A stretch of DNA of 64,000 nucleotides, taken from Eubacteriales bacterium. Lineage in GTDB: Bacteria > Bacillota > Clostridia > Lachnospirales > Lachnospiraceae. Below the pieces are notes generated by a model. That model ran no database searches. It had not been told where the DNA came from and was given only the letters and a program-made list of their open reading frames with translations. Position numbers and translations under genes: made by a program. The DNA lies in NCBI GenBank assembly GCA_030537935.1, contig JAUNUY010000001.1, positions 269,139 to 333,138 on the forward strand, given 5' to 3'. Below, piece by piece: positions 35,781-45,830 of the stretch. Position 1 is the first letter of the stretch. Each line of letters begins with the position of its first letter.

Positions 35781-37706
35781 TTAATGGTGTATCTTCGGCT
35801 TTTGTTCTTTTATCAAGCCCAATTTATACGCCTTAATCAAATCATTCAAGTCATCAATTCTTTCCCGCAGGGCAATCCCGTCGGTCGTATCACCGACCAA
35901 AATCCGTTCCTTCATTACCTCAACGGTTTCCACCTTGGGTACTTCCCCCACATGATGCTCCGCCAATGTTATGCATCGGGAGTTGAAAATCAAGGTATAC
36001 CCCGCCATACCCGTCCGGGTCTGGTAGGCCTTCGCCAGTCCACCGTCAATAACGAACAATCTGCCGTTTGCACGGACGGGCTGCTGTCCGTCCTTCATCT
36101 TGACCGGCACATGGCCGTTGATGATGTGACCGATTTCCGGATTGATATTAAATTCCCGGAAAATCTTTTTACAAGTTTCCTCCTTGTAGGTCAATTCAAA
36201 ATAAGGATTCATGACCTCTTTTCGAACCGACTTGTCGTCGATAAACTTTTGCTCAAACATGGCAATCTTCGATTTGCCGAACATCGGCGAAACGGGTCCC
36301 GCCCAAAGATACCACATGAAATCAACAGAATCCTGTCGGTTGAAACTTTTGTCATTATAGTAGGCATCGATAATCTTCCGTTCGCAATAGTCACAAAGCG
36401 CCTTGCCTTTATAGGAACGCTCACCCAGCTCCAAGGCCAAAAATTCTCCATCCTCGGTAAACGGAATACATCCGTGATAGAGCAAATTGCCATTGTAAAC
36501 CTTATAGACTCCGCCGCGCGCATACAGAAATTTCACATGCTCGTTCAAGCGCAGACTATTGATAAACGAAAATGAAATGATGTCCATCACTTCCGCTTCT
36601 TCCGGTGAAAGCGCGTACGGATCCTTCGGGTCGATTGTCGGAAAATTATTCGTGTTCAAGGCATAAGTCTTCCCGTCGATGTCAATCGTATAGTCCTCAT
36701 AATTGACTTTCTCCAAGACCAGCCGGTCATCCATCTTCCACTCGGGATGCCGTTTGATGAGCTGCCCCTCCAGTTTCAGCTGAATCACGGTCATCGCCTT
36801 ACCCATTCGGGCGGCCAACCCTTCATCCACATCATCGAAGCGATTCTCATCCAAGGTCTTTGGCATGAAGACGGTACAAGGATCATCTCCGTAAGTCTCG
36901 TTGGCAAAGACGGTCAAGGCCCGCAAATTTATGCCGTAACCGTCTTCCAAGAGGTCAATCGTATTGTAACCCATGGCGACACGTACCACATTGGCAATCA
37001 GTGCACGATTCCCGGCACATGCACCCATCCAGGAAATATCGTGATTGCCCCACTGAATATCCACGTCGTGAAAATGAATTAATTCGTCCATGATATAATC
37101 CGGACGGGGCCCCCTGTCATAGATGTCGCCCAGGATGTGCAATTTGTCGACGTTCAGATTTCGGATAACACGACAGATGATGATGATAAATTCATCCAAT
37201 ATGTTCGAGTCTACCAGCGACTTGATGATTTCCTGGTAGTACCCGCCACGATTTTGATAACTGTTTTCCGCAATCAATTCATCCAGAATATAACGAAAAT
37301 CCTCCGGAATACTCTTTCGCAACTTGGAACGGGAGTATTTTCCGGAAACCATCCGCAACAACTTTACCAGCCTGTAGATGAGCAGACTGGCCCATTCTTT
37401 TTTCTCTCGTCCTTCCAAGGTTAATTTTTTCAGCACTTCCCGGGGATAGGCAACCGTATAAGCCAGGTCCTTACGCTCGGCCTCCGTCAAAACGCCGGCA
37501 AACAGCGTATCAATCTTATTCCGGTTTACACCGCTTGCCCGCCGCAACAAATCAATAAATGCCTCGTATTCCCCGTGCAAATCACTGAAAAAATATTCCG
37601 TTCCTTTCGGTAATTTGATGATGGCACTCAGATTGATTTTTTCACAACAGGCCTTTTCCATGGTCGGAAATTCCTTCGACAACAGCTCCAAATATTTTAA
37701 ATCCAT
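35781..37706 (-). CDS. fbp: Fructose-1,6-bisphosphatase, class III
   Basis: Gluconeogenic phosphatase, the Bacillota-specific class III (metallophosphoesterase fold). Metal-binding signatures are seen: YFFSDLHGEYEAF (about 38-50), GDIYDRGPRPD, WGNHDISWMGA and, in the C-terminal part, INGHVPVKMKDG. The length (641) is slightly below the Bacillus enzyme but complete. It is a single-gene unit with a perfect consensus promoter and faces away from the acn operon. Confidence 0.95.
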   Translation of the reverse strand: MDLKYLELLSKEFPTMEKACCEKINLSAIIKLPKGTEYFFSDLHGEYEAFIDLLRRASGVNRNKIDTLFAGVLTEAERKDLAYTVAYPREVLKKLTLEGREKKEWASLLIYRLVKLLRMVSGKYSRSKLRKSIPEDFRYILDELIAENSYQNRGGYYQEIIKSLVDSNILDEFIIIICRVIRNLNVDKLHILGDIYDRGPRPDYIMDELIHFHDVDIQWGNHDISWMGACAGNRALIANVVRVAMGYNTIDLLEDGYGINLRALTVFANETYGDDPCTVFMPKTLDENRFDDVDEGLAARMGKAMTVIQLKLEGQLIKRHPEWKMDDRLVLEKVNYEDYTIDIDGKTYALNTNNFPTIDPKDPYALSPEEAEVMDIISFSFINSLRLNEHVKFLYARGGVYKVYNGNLLYHGCIPFTEDGEFLALELGERSYKGKALCDYCERKIIDAYYNDKSFNRQDSVDFMWYLWAGPVSPMFGKSKIAMFEQKFIDDKSVRKEVMNPYFELTYKEETCKKIFREFNINPEIGHIINGHVPVKMKDGQQPVRANGRLFVIDGGLAKAYQTRTGMAGYTLIFNSRCITLAEHHVGEVPKVETVEVMKERILVGDTTDGIALRERIDDLNDLIKAYKLGLIKEQKPKIHH

Positions 37707-37749
37707 TCGACCCTCCTCTTAACTCGGATGCGGGGACTCTTACAACTTC

Positions 37750-37778
37750 ATTATAGGAATTATTGCTGATAATGTCAA
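37750..37778 (-). promoter_or_regulatory. Consensus promoter of fbp
   Basis: On the minus strand TTGACA-N17-TATAAT, a perfect match to the sigma-A consensus, about 40 bases upstream of fbp. No operator-like repeat is seen over it. Confidence 0.88.
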
Positions 37779-37923
37779 TGAATCCCGGAGGCCGCAAATG
37801 CCGTTTTCACAGTATAAAAACAACCGGAATCCGGCCGTGCTCATCGACCGGACATACCGTGGAATGCGTCCCCCGCCAACCTTCCCGCTCCGTCCCGTCA
37901 TGAATTTGCCGGACCGAACCGTA

Positions 37924-37952
37924 TTGCAATTCCTTTAATACTGTAGTATAAT
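37924..37952 (+). promoter_or_regulatory. Promoter of the acn-icd-gltA operon
   Basis: TTGCAA and TATAAT with a 17-base spacer. The spacer end carries ATACT-GT-AGTAT, an inverted repeat that touches the -10 and could be an operator. Confidence 0.75.
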
Positions 37953-38000
37953 AAAGTGAATATGGCCTGCGCCATGTGATATTAAGAGGAGGTCAATCAG

Positions 38001-39935
38001 ATGGGAAAAACCTTAGCATACAAGATACTTGAAGGGAATTGTCTGGACGGGACGTTTGAACCCGGTTCGGAGATTGCCGTTCGCGTCAATCAGACGTTAA
38101 CACAAGACTCAACCGGTACCATGGTGTATCTGCAACTCAATGCCATGGATGTCGAAGAAATCAAAACCGATTTATCCGTAGCATACATCGACCACAACAC
38201 CTTGCAATCAGGCTTTGAAAATGCGGACGACCATGAATTCATCCGTACCACGGCAGGAAAATACGGCATAATATTTTCCAAGCCGGGTGGCGGTATTTGT
38301 CATCAGGTACAACTGGAACGATTCGTTAAACCGGGTGTCGTGTTAATCGGCTCGGATTCACATACGCCGACCTGCGGTGCCCTCGGGGCCATCGCCATCG
38401 GTGCCGGCGGTTTGGATGTCGCCGTCGGCATGGCGAAGGGTTACTACTTCATTACGGTCCCCAAGGTCAAGGGCGTTCATCTGACGGGCAAACTGCGTCC
38501 CGGCTGTAACGGTAAGGACGTTATATTGAAGGTCTTGGAAAAACTGACGGTAAAAGGCGGTGTCGGTTACATCATCGAGTACTTCGGTGAAGGATTGAAA
38601 GACTTGTCGGTCACGGACCGTGCCACCATCTGCAACATGGGGGCGGAGCTCGGTGCCACGACATCCATCTTTCCGAGTGACGAGGTGGCACGCGCCTTTA
38701 TGAAGCGACAGAACCGGGCTGAAGACTGGAAGCCCTTGGCGGCCGACCCGGATGCCGAATATGACGAGGTCATTGACATCAACCTGGATGAACTGATTCC
38801 TCTGGCCGCCTGCCCGCACAGTCCGGACAATATCAAATCAATTCGTGAACTCTCCGACATCAAGGTGGATCAGGTGGCCATCGGCAGCTGTACCAACAGT
38901 TCATACACTGATATGATGAAAGTTGCCAAGATATTGGAAAACCGCAAGGTGTCTCCGACGGTCAGCCTGGTCATCAGTCCCGGGTCGTCGAACATCCTGC
39001 GTCAACTGAGCGAGAACGGTGCCTTGGCAACTTTTATCGAGTCCGGCGCGAGAATTTTGGAGTCCGCCTGCGGTCCCTGCATCGGCATGGGGCAGTCACC
39101 GAAGAGCGGTGCCGTTTCCCTGCGAACCTTCAACCGGAACTTTAAAGGACGCAGCGGCACGATGGATGCACAGGTGTATCTGGTCAGCCCGGAGACGGCG
39201 GCGGCTTCGGCCATCACGGGACACATTACCGACCCGACGACAATGGACGTGGATTTCTCTGTTGTCGAACCGGAAAACTATGGTGCTTCGGATAATTATT
39301 TCATCCTGCCCGTACCGAAGGAGGAACGGCCGGAACCGGTGATGGGGCCCAATATTAAACCGTTCCCGGTCGGCAAACCGCTGGAGGACACCATCCGCCA
39401 AACGATCGTGCTGAAAACGGGGGACAACGTAACAACCGACGATATTGTCCCCTCTCATGCGAAGCTCCTACCCTATCGTTCCAACATTCCTCATCTCGCC
39501 AACTTCTGCTTTAATACGTTGGTGGATGATTTTAAGGAACGGACGGAAAAATATGGCGGCGGCTTCGTCGTCGGTAGAGACAATTACGGTCAGGGTTCCA
39601 GTCGGGAACATGCCGCCCTGGTACCGCTTTATCTGGGTATCCGTGCGGTCATTGCCGTCAGCTTCGCCCGAATCCATAAGGCGAATCTTGTAAACTCGGG
39701 CATTATTCCGTTGACATTCGAGAATCCGGCGGATTATGACATGATTGACGAGTATGATGAGTTGGAACTCATCAATATCCGCGAATCCATCGAGAAGCGA
39801 CTGCCGATTAAATTGAGAAACATTACGAAAAATATCGAAATATCCGTATGCGAAGATTTTTCCGAACGGCAGCGTGACGTCATTCTTTTGGGCGGCTATT
39901 TGAATTACAGTAAAAACAACACCATCGGGGAGTAG
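38001..39935 (+). CDS. acn: Aconitate hydratase (short, Aquifex-type)
   Basis: Interconverts citrate and isocitrate using a 4Fe-4S cluster. The cluster Cys residues are in IGSCTNSSYTDMM and SACGPCIGMG (about 295-365). The substrate loop GSDSHTPTCGALG lies near residue 115, and the swivel domain (from about 500) has GRDNYGQGSSREHAAL. The 644-residue length is shorter than the AcnA type and fits the Aquifex-type subfamily common in clostridia. GAGGAGG lies about 8 bases upstream of the ATG. First gene of a three-gene operon making 2-oxoglutarate. Confidence 0.93.
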   Translation: MGKTLAYKILEGNCLDGTFEPGSEIAVRVNQTLTQDSTGTMVYLQLNAMDVEEIKTDLSVAYIDHNTLQSGFENADDHEFIRTTAGKYGIIFSKPGGGICHQVQLERFVKPGVVLIGSDSHTPTCGALGAIAIGAGGLDVAVGMAKGYYFITVPKVKGVHLTGKLRPGCNGKDVILKVLEKLTVKGGVGYIIEYFGEGLKDLSVTDRATICNMGAELGATTSIFPSDEVARAFMKRQNRAEDWKPLAADPDAEYDEVIDINLDELIPLAACPHSPDNIKSIRELSDIKVDQVAIGSCTNSSYTDMMKVAKILENRKVSPTVSLVISPGSSNILRQLSENGALATFIESGARILESACGPCIGMGQSPKSGAVSLRTFNRNFKGRSGTMDAQVYLVSPETAAASAITGHITDPTTMDVDFSVVEPENYGASDNYFILPVPKEERPEPVMGPNIKPFPVGKPLEDTIRQTIVLKTGDNVTTDDIVPSHAKLLPYRSNIPHLANFCFNTLVDDFKERTEKYGGGFVVGRDNYGQGSSREHAALVPLYLGIRAVIAVSFARIHKANLVNSGIIPLTFENPADYDMIDEYDELELINIRESIEKRLPIKLRNITKNIEISVCEDFSERQRDVILLGGYLNYSKNNTIGE

Positions 39936-39946
39936 GAAGGGGTACT

Positions 39947-40942
39947 ATGCATAATATTACACTTATTCCGGGCGACGGTATCGGCCCGGAAATTTCAACG
40001 GCAACGCAGAAGATTTTGGCAGCGGCCGGCGTAGCCATTCAGTGGGACGTCGTCAACGCGGGGGAAAAAGTTTATGAAGAAACGGGCGCTTTGATTCCGG
40101 ATTCGGTCTATGAAAGTATCGAACGGAACAAAATCGTCTTAAAGGGACCCATTACAACCCCCATCGGTTCCGGTTTTCGGAGCCTGAACGTAGCGCTGCG
40201 TAAAAAATATGAACTCTATGCCAATGTACGACCGGCTTTATCCATCGGTGATATCGAAACCCGTTTCGATGACATCGATATTACCATCTTCCGTGAAAAT
40301 ACGGAAGATCTGTATGCCGGTATCGAGGAAAAAATCAGCGATGACGAAATGCATTCCATCAAGGTCATTACACGGGGGGCCAGTGCGCGAATTGCGCGAG
40401 CGGCATTCGAATATGCCGTAAAGACGAAAAAGTCCTCCGTCACCGTCGTGACAAAAGCAAATATCATGAAATTGACAGACGGTCTCTTTCTGGACGTGGC
40501 CCGTGAAGTCGCACGTGACTATCCGCAGATTCGTCTGGATGAAGTGCTCGTGGACAATATGTGCATGCAATTGGTCATCAATCCCGACCGTTATGAAATC
40601 ATTTTAACGGAGAACTTATACGGTGACATTCTATCCGACCTGTGTGCCGGCTTGATTGGCGGTTTGGGTCTCATTCCGGGTGCCAACCTGGGCGAGGACA
40701 TCGCCATCTTTGAAGCGGTTCACGGTTCCGCCCCCGACATCGCCGGCAAGAATCTGGCCAATCCGACGGCATTGACGCTCAGCGCCTGCCTGATGCTGGA
40801 TCATATCGGTGAGGGCGATGCCGCAGGCAGAATTCGCAAAGCACTGGATAAGACTTTGTCGGATAAGGAGAATTTTACCGCAGATTTAGGAGGAAATAAA
40901 TCGACGGCCGAATTTACGGAGGCCGTCATCAGTAACCTGTAA
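39947..40942 (+). CDS. icd: Isocitrate dehydrogenase (probably NAD-dependent)
   Basis: Oxidatively decarboxylates isocitrate to 2-oxoglutarate. It belongs to the isocitrate/isopropylmalate dehydrogenase family: [11 protein letters not shown] at the N terminus, the substrate loop [22 protein letters not shown] with the isocitrate-type Ser and Asn, [13 protein letters not shown], and the [16 protein letters not shown] loop. At 331 residues it resembles small NAD-linked enzymes rather than the larger NADP E. coli form. Isopropylmalate or homoisocitrate activity is possible for the family, but the neighbours acn and gltA argue for isocitrate. It begins 11 bases after acn. Confidence 0.9.
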   Translation: MHNITLIPGDGIGPEISTATQKILAAAGVAIQWDVVNAGEKVYEETGALIPDSVYESIERNKIVLKGPITTPIGSGFRSLNVALRKKYELYANVRPALSIGDIETRFDDIDITIFRENTEDLYAGIEEKISDDEMHSIKVITRGASARIARAAFEYAVKTKKSSVTVVTKANIMKLTDGLFLDVAREVARDYPQIRLDEVLVDNMCMQLVINPDRYEIILTENLYGDILSDLCAGLIGGLGLIPGANLGEDIAIFEAVHGSAPDIAGKNLANPTALTLSACLMLDHIGEGDAAGRIRKALDKTLSDKENFTADLGGNKSTAEFTEAVISNL

Positions 40943-40952
40943 AGGAGGTTCT

Positions 40953-42326
40953 ATGTTCATACACCAAACAAAAGAACAGTTGGAAGCTCAATTGAGACAG
41001 GCAAAACGGACCGAAGGTGAAATACACTATCTGGAAGGATTATATGAAAAGAACTGCCGGATTGATCCGGAAGATTTTAAACGATACGATATCAAGCGCG
41101 GTTTAAGAAATGCGAACGGTACGGGTGTTGCCGTAGGACTGACCAAAGTGGCCGCCGTATACGGCTATCGCGTCGAGGGTGATAAAAAGCTGCCGACAAC
41201 AGGCAGTCTGACCTACCGCGGATACGATTTACAAGATTTAATCGAGGGATATATTGACAATGACCGATTCGGCTTTGAAGAAGTCACTTATCTCCTGCTC
41301 TTCGGCAAGATGCCGACGGAACGGGAATTAAAGGACTTCAACTACCTCGTGGATAATTTTCGTGATTTTGATACGTTCCCGGGTGATGAACTTTTCTTCC
41401 GTTTGCCCAGCTCCAACATCATGAATAAGATTCAACGAGTCATCTTGTCCATGTATACATTCGATGAAAACCCGGATGACATATCCATACCGAATGTCAT
41501 CCGACAGGAAATCGACATCATCGCAAAAATGCCGCTCATTATTTCTTATGCATATATTGCATACCAATACCACTATAACAACAAGTCGCTCATCGTTCAT
41601 CGACCGCAACCCGGTCTGTCAACCGCACAGAATATCTTACATTTAATCCGAGATGACAGCCGGTATACGGACTTGGAAGCGAAGGTCCTTGACCTCGTCC
41701 TGATTGTACAGGCGGAGCACGGCGGCGGTAACAATTCCACCTTTGCGACCCACGTCGTCTCGTCAACAGGTACGGACACCTACTCTGCACTTGCCACGGC
41801 AGTCGGTTCTTTGAAAGGACCTAAGCACGGTGGCGCAAATGAAAAGGTGGCACGCATGGTCGACTATATCCGAAAAGAAATCGGCAATTTGGATGATTTG
41901 GATGCGCTTGAGGACATTTTGTGGCGCATGATGAATAAAGAAGCCTTCGACAAGAGCGGCCTCATCTACGGGATGGGTCATGCCATCTATACGGAAACCG
42001 ATCCCCGTGCCGAATTGTTGAAAACACGCGGCTACGAATTGGCTCTCCAGAACGGTCATGAAGCGGACTTCCGTTTTGTCATGAATATCGAAAAAATCTC
42101 AAAAAAACTATTCAAACGTAAATACGGTGAGGATGCCGTCATCTGTGCAAATGTGGACCTCTATACGGGGTTGATTTACCAGATTCTGCGAATTCCCGCC
42201 ATCCTCTATACACCGCTTTTTGCCCTGGCACGAATGTCCGGTTGGTCGGCACACCGTCTGGAGCAAATCAGTGATGAGAAAATTTTACGTCCGGCCTATG
42301 TCACCATTCCGCAAGATAAACAATAG
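40953..42326 (+). CDS. gltA: Citrate synthase
   Basis: Condenses oxaloacetate and acetyl-CoA to citrate (Si-type fold). Active-site stretches are intact: LTYRGYDLQDLIEG near the N terminus, AEHGGGNNSTFATHVV with the first catalytic His, LKGPKHGGANEKV, and GMGHAIYTETDPRA with the second His and nearby acids. The 457-residue length, with an N-terminal extension of about 60 residues, is typical of clostridial citrate/2-methylcitrate synthases. AAAGGAGG lies 5 bases before the ATG. It closes the acn-icd-gltA operon, which supplies 2-oxoglutarate for glutamate. No 2-oxoglutarate-oxidising enzyme is nearby. Confidence 0.93.
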   Translation: MFIHQTKEQLEAQLRQAKRTEGEIHYLEGLYEKNCRIDPEDFKRYDIKRGLRNANGTGVAVGLTKVAAVYGYRVEGDKKLPTTGSLTYRGYDLQDLIEGYIDNDRFGFEEVTYLLLFGKMPTERELKDFNYLVDNFRDFDTFPGDELFFRLPSSNIMNKIQRVILSMYTFDENPDDISIPNVIRQEIDIIAKMPLIISYAYIAYQYHYNNKSLIVHRPQPGLSTAQNILHLIRDDSRYTDLEAKVLDLVLIVQAEHGGGNNSTFATHVVSSTGTDTYSALATAVGSLKGPKHGGANEKVARMVDYIRKEIGNLDDLDALEDILWRMMNKEAFDKSGLIYGMGHAIYTETDPRAELLKTRGYELALQNGHEADFRFVMNIEKISKKLFKRKYGEDAVICANVDLYTGLIYQILRIPAILYTPLFALARMSGWSAHRLEQISDEKILRPAYVTIPQDKQ

Positions 42327-42335
42327 GCAATATGT

Positions 42336-42371
42336 AAAAAGACCCCCGGAGATTATCCCGGGGGTCTTTTT
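42336..42371. terminator. Bidirectional terminator between gltA and the hydrolase
   Basis: AAAAAGACCCCCGG / CCGGGGGTCTTTTT stem around a short loop, with A and T runs on either side. It terminates the acn operon and the converging hydrolase gene. Confidence 0.92.
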
Positions 42372-42396
42372 ATGTTCTCACTGATATGATTATCAA

Positions 42397-43314
42397 CTAT
42401 GCATCTTGTGCAATGAAATCCGCCACACACATCATGAAATCTTCTCCGGCCGTGTCATGCAATACCTCGTGCCGGTTTCCGTCGTACAGCTTACAGGTGA
42501 CATCCGTAACGCCCGCTTCCGCCAATCGACGTTTCACCCGCATAACGGCCGTACCGAAGAGACCGACGGGGTCATCCTTACCGCCGACTATGAGAATCGG
42601 TAAGGTTTTCGGCACCCGTTGATACCACCCCGGACCGGATGTCCGTGCCGCCAGTTTGAACAGGTCACGAAGTGCATCATTATTCAGATTAAAGGCACAG
42701 TACGGATCCTCTCCGTACGCCTTCGCCTCGGCCGGTATGCTGCTGACCCAGGCATAAGGTGTATCAAAACGACGGCTTTGAAGCCATGCCTTTAAGTTCA
42801 GTCCCTTCATCATCGTATTGATGACGGGAGAATCGGCGCCTTCTCCGGCAATCTCTCCGGTCCAGTAACCGATTGCATCACCCAGTATGGCGAGACTGCG
42901 CATCTCACCGGTCCCACTGAGAATCAACCGATCCGCCGGATAACGGACGACGTAATCCTTGGCAATAAAAGACCCCATACTGTGTCCGAACAGGAAAAAC
43001 GGTAATTGCGGAAACATCTGCTCCACGATACGGCTGAGTTGACGGACATCCTTGACCAAAATATTCGCCGCATCCGGTTGACCGAAATTGCCGAATGCTT
43101 CTTTTTCCGTCTGCCCGTGACCCAGATGGTCATTACCGCATACTACATAGCCTTGATGTGTCAAGAAATTCATGAATGCTTCATATCGGCCGATATGCTC
43201 CGCCATTCCGTGTACGATTTGTACAATCCCCTTCGGCTTGCCCGACGGTACGCGTATTTCGGCATGAATATAATGCATGCCGTCTTGGGACAAATATTGT
43301 ATTATTTTATTCAT
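42397..43314 (-). CDS. Alpha/beta hydrolase (monoacylglycerol lipase / lysophospholipase-like)
   Basis: Serine hydrolase of the monoglyceride lipase family (Hydrolase_4). It has the oxyanion segment VQIVHGMAEHIGRYEAF (about 30-46) and the nucleophile elbow GHSMGSFIAKDY. The acid residue lies near GGKDDPVGLFG and the His in YDGNRHEVLHD close to the C terminus. There is no signal peptide, so it is probably cytosolic. The ATG at 43314 has GGAGG 7 bases upstream and gives 305 residues. The substrate (monoglyceride or lysophospholipid) is inferred from family only. Confidence 0.88.
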   Translation of the reverse strand: MNKIIQYLSQDGMHYIHAEIRVPSGKPKGIVQIVHGMAEHIGRYEAFMNFLTHQGYVVCGNDHLGHGQTEKEAFGNFGQPDAANILVKDVRQLSRIVEQMFPQLPFFLFGHSMGSFIAKDYVVRYPADRLILSGTGEMRSLAILGDAIGYWTGEIAGEGADSPVINTMMKGLNLKAWLQSRRFDTPYAWVSSIPAEAKAYGEDPYCAFNLNNDALRDLFKLAARTSGPGWYQRVPKTLPILIVGGKDDPVGLFGTAVMRVKRRLAEAGVTDVTCKLYDGNRHEVLHDTAGEDFMMCVADFIAQDA

Positions 43315-43492
43315 AGCACACCTCCGTATATATCGAAACACGGGGACATGAAAAAGTCAAGCGGAAAGGAAAATGCTTTTACGTCCGCCCTTCATCCGTG
43401 CCACGATATCTTTTTCCCAAATTATCCGCATTTTCACTCTACAACGGCGTCTTGCGGCTTGCATTAACTATCAATGTCCTGTAAAATGGTAG

Positions 43493-43501
43493 TGATATAA
43501 T
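43493..43501 (+). promoter_or_regulatory. Extended -10 promoter upstream of the AI-2E transporter gene
   Basis: TGATATAAT, an extended -10 element, lies 30 bases before the TTG start. No clear -35 is seen at the usual distance. Confidence 0.5.
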
Positions 43502-43531
43502 TTCCGTTTACAGGATGATTGGAGGCCGGTA

Positions 43532-44989
43532 TTGAAAATCAGGAAGCTGTTTAAGTTTGACCGTAAAAAGGTCAGTATCATGCTCTACGTTATAGTCACT
43601 GTTATTCTCAGTGTGGCGGGCGTCCGACTCCTGTCTTTTTCGACGGATATCGTCAATACAATTGCAAATTTTTTCACCAAAATCTATAATTGGGTACAGC
43701 CCGGTATTATCGGCATTATCATTGCCTATCTCCTGTTCCCGTTGGTGAATGTAATTTTCAAATGGTTGACGCGCATCCGCTTCGTGTCGGACAAAGTCGG
43801 TAAATTCTTCGCCATTTTGTTTGCCTATATCGGTATCGCCGCCTTGATCTTCGGCTTTTTTTACGCCATTTACATTTCCATCGGCGGTCAAATATCTAAT
43901 AATACGAACATCAAGCAGGTCATCGGCTTTATCTCCGACTTTGCCAGCAACCGATCCGTTGACGAAAACTCTACAAAAGTCATCGCCCTGTTTCAGGACT
44001 CGGGCATTGCTTTGAGTGATCAACTGGCTCATAAGATTGCCGATGTCATCGTTATCTTCCGAGATGCGGTCTACAGTTTTATCGCCGGTCTCGGTTCCGG
44101 TCTTATGGCCATCGGTGAAAGTCTTATCAGTGTCGGTTTGGGTATCATTTTGAGTATTTATCTGATTAAAGATGCGGATTACTTCCTCGGTTTGGGTCGT
44201 CGATTTTACTATATCATCTTCGGCAATTCCAAACTCGGATACAACTTGAAAATCGCAGTTGCCGTATTCGACCGCACATTCAAGAAGTATATGAAGGGAC
44301 AGTTGATGGAAGCCTTTTTCGTCGCCGTCCTCTCCATTACAACTTTATGGTTGCTCGGTATTAAATATGCCTTGCTCATCGGTATCGTCTCCGGTGTGAC
44401 CAATATGATTCCCTATGTCGGTCCGTTGATGGGTACCATCCTGGCCGGTGTCATGGGTATTCTGGACGGTTCCGTCAGCTCCGCCATTATCGGTATTGTG
44501 GCCATGCAGGTTGTTCAGCAAATTGACAATAACATACTGGCTCCGAAAATCGTGGGCGGCATGGTCGGTCTCCATCCGGTATTTACCATACTCGCCTTAA
44601 TTATCGGCGGAAAGTACGGCGGTATAATCGGTATGATTTTAGCCGTACCCGTAGCGGCATCTCTAAAAATTCTTATTAAGTTGTGGTTTGAAAAAACCGG
44701 CAAGAATGAAGAATGGACCCTGTTCAGTTCCAACATGAAGAAGGATGAGGAACAGATTGAGCATGAAATAGATACGGAATTTTCGTCAAGAAAAAGAACG
44801 CACGAATCATCCTTCCGGCCGTTCCGGGACCTGTTCAATAAGGCAGGTGTCCACGTGGATAAGAAGGATGCCACATCAAAAATGAATCCGGAAACGGCCG
44901 AGCCCGACACACGGGAGACCGTACCGCCGGAACCGGCATCCGAGGTGGCCGAAAAAGCCGTCGAAGATGCCGGCAAAACAAAGGAATAA
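43532..44989 (+). CDS. AI-2E family transporter
   Basis: A 485-residue membrane protein of the AI-2E (PerM/YdbI/TqsA) superfamily. It has two N-terminal helices, a soluble-looking helical segment (about 125-185), then five to six helices. Conserved stretches include FFVAVLSITTLWLLGIKYALLIGIVSGVTNMIPYVGPLMG and the final IDNNILAPKIVGGMVGLHPVFTILALIIGGKYGG. Family members export autoinducer-2, Na+/Li+ or other solutes, so the substrate is open. A charged tail of about 90 residues (from about 395) rich in Lys, Glu and Pro extends into the cytosol. It starts at TTG with GGAGG 6 bases upstream. Confidence 0.9.
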   Translation: MKIRKLFKFDRKKVSIMLYVIVTVILSVAGVRLLSFSTDIVNTIANFFTKIYNWVQPGIIGIIIAYLLFPLVNVIFKWLTRIRFVSDKVGKFFAILFAYIGIAALIFGFFYAIYISIGGQISNNTNIKQVIGFISDFASNRSVDENSTKVIALFQDSGIALSDQLAHKIADVIVIFRDAVYSFIAGLGSGLMAIGESLISVGLGIILSIYLIKDADYFLGLGRRFYYIIFGNSKLGYNLKIAVAVFDRTFKKYMKGQLMEAFFVAVLSITTLWLLGIKYALLIGIVSGVTNMIPYVGPLMGTILAGVMGILDGSVSSAIIGIVAMQVVQQIDNNILAPKIVGGMVGLHPVFTILALIIGGKYGGIIGMILAVPVAASLKILIKLWFEKTGKNEEWTLFSSNMKKDEEQIEHEIDTEFSSRKRTHESSFRPFRDLFNKAGVHVDKKDATSKMNPETAEPDTRETVPPEPASEVAEKAVEDAGKTKE

Positions 44990-45019
44990 GCTATCATATA
45001 TCATTAAAAGGAGGATTGT

Positions 45020-45706
45020 ATGCACTTAGTATTGATAAGACATGGTGAAAGCGAATGGAACCTGCAAAATCGTTTTACGGGTTGGACGGATGTCGACCTG
45101 TCGGAAAAAGGGGTTCGCGAGGCGCATGAAGCGGGCAAGGAATTGGCTGCGGAACGGTACGTTTTTGACATTGCCTACACTTCTTACCAAAAACGCGCCA
45201 TCAAAACCTTGAACATTCTCTTGGAAGAAATGGACCAAATGTTTATCCCGGTTGTCAAATCCTGGCGTCTGAATGAGCGCCATTACGGTGCACTGCAAGG
45301 TCTGAATAAGGCTGAAACGGCGCAAAAATACGGTGATGAACAGGTACACATCTGGCGACGCAGCTTTGATGTCTGCCCACCGGCATTGACGGCGGACGAC
45401 GAGCGAAATCCGAAATTCGATCCGCGTTATAAGGCGCTCACGCCGGAGCAACTTCCGTTGACGGAAAGTTTGAAAATAACCATTGACCGGGTTTTACCGT
45501 TCTGGACTTCTGATATTGCCGAGTCTATCCGGGCCGGTAAGGACGTCATCGTCGCGGCACACGGCAACAGTCTTCGCGCTCTTATCAAATATCTTTTGAA
45601 GATTTCCGATGAGGACATTTTGGGACTGAACCTACCGACGGGTAAACCGCTGAAATTTGAAATGGATGCCGACTTAAATATCTTAAAGGCACCGGAACTC
45701 TTTTAA
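45020..45706 (+). CDS. gpmA: 2,3-bisphosphoglycerate-dependent phosphoglycerate mutase
   Basis: Glycolytic mutase (3-PG to 2-PG). The phospho-His motif [10 protein letters not shown] sits at the N terminus, with [34 protein letters not shown], the [12 protein letters not shown] loop and the second catalytic His in [15 protein letters not shown]. The length (228) is normal. AAAAGGAGG precedes the ATG. It follows the AI-2E transporter by about 30 bases and may share its transcript. Confidence 0.96.
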   Translation: MHLVLIRHGESEWNLQNRFTGWTDVDLSEKGVREAHEAGKELAAERYVFDIAYTSYQKRAIKTLNILLEEMDQMFIPVVKSWRLNERHYGALQGLNKAETAQKYGDEQVHIWRRSFDVCPPALTADDERNPKFDPRYKALTPEQLPLTESLKITIDRVLPFWTSDIAESIRAGKDVIVAAHGNSLRALIKYLLKISDEDILGLNLPTGKPLKFEMDADLNILKAPELF

Positions 45707-45708
45707 TG

Positions 45709-45746
45709 AAAAAGGGCATAATCTCATCAGAGATTATGCCCTTTTT
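45709..45746. terminator. Bidirectional terminator between gpmA and rho
   Basis: AAAAAGGGCATAATCTC / GAGATTATGCCCTTTTT forms a perfect 17-base-pair stem with a 4-base loop. It ends gpmA and, on the other strand, the long def-to-rho operon. Confidence 0.93.
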
Positions 45747-45830
45747 CGGCTTCACTCATAAACGATGTTAGAGAAAACTGTTGACCTCATCAATAATATT
45801 GGAGTAAGTGTCATTGGGTGAAAGCACAGG

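Noticed and set aside
35784-36575. 263-codon open frame opposite fbp
   Set aside because: Fully antisense to fructose-bisphosphatase motifs and begins at the fbp stop; no family resemblance.
37779-37923. Small regulatory RNA in the fbp-acn spacer
   Set aside because: Only short GC inverted repeats are visible, with no promoter-terminator pair enclosing them.
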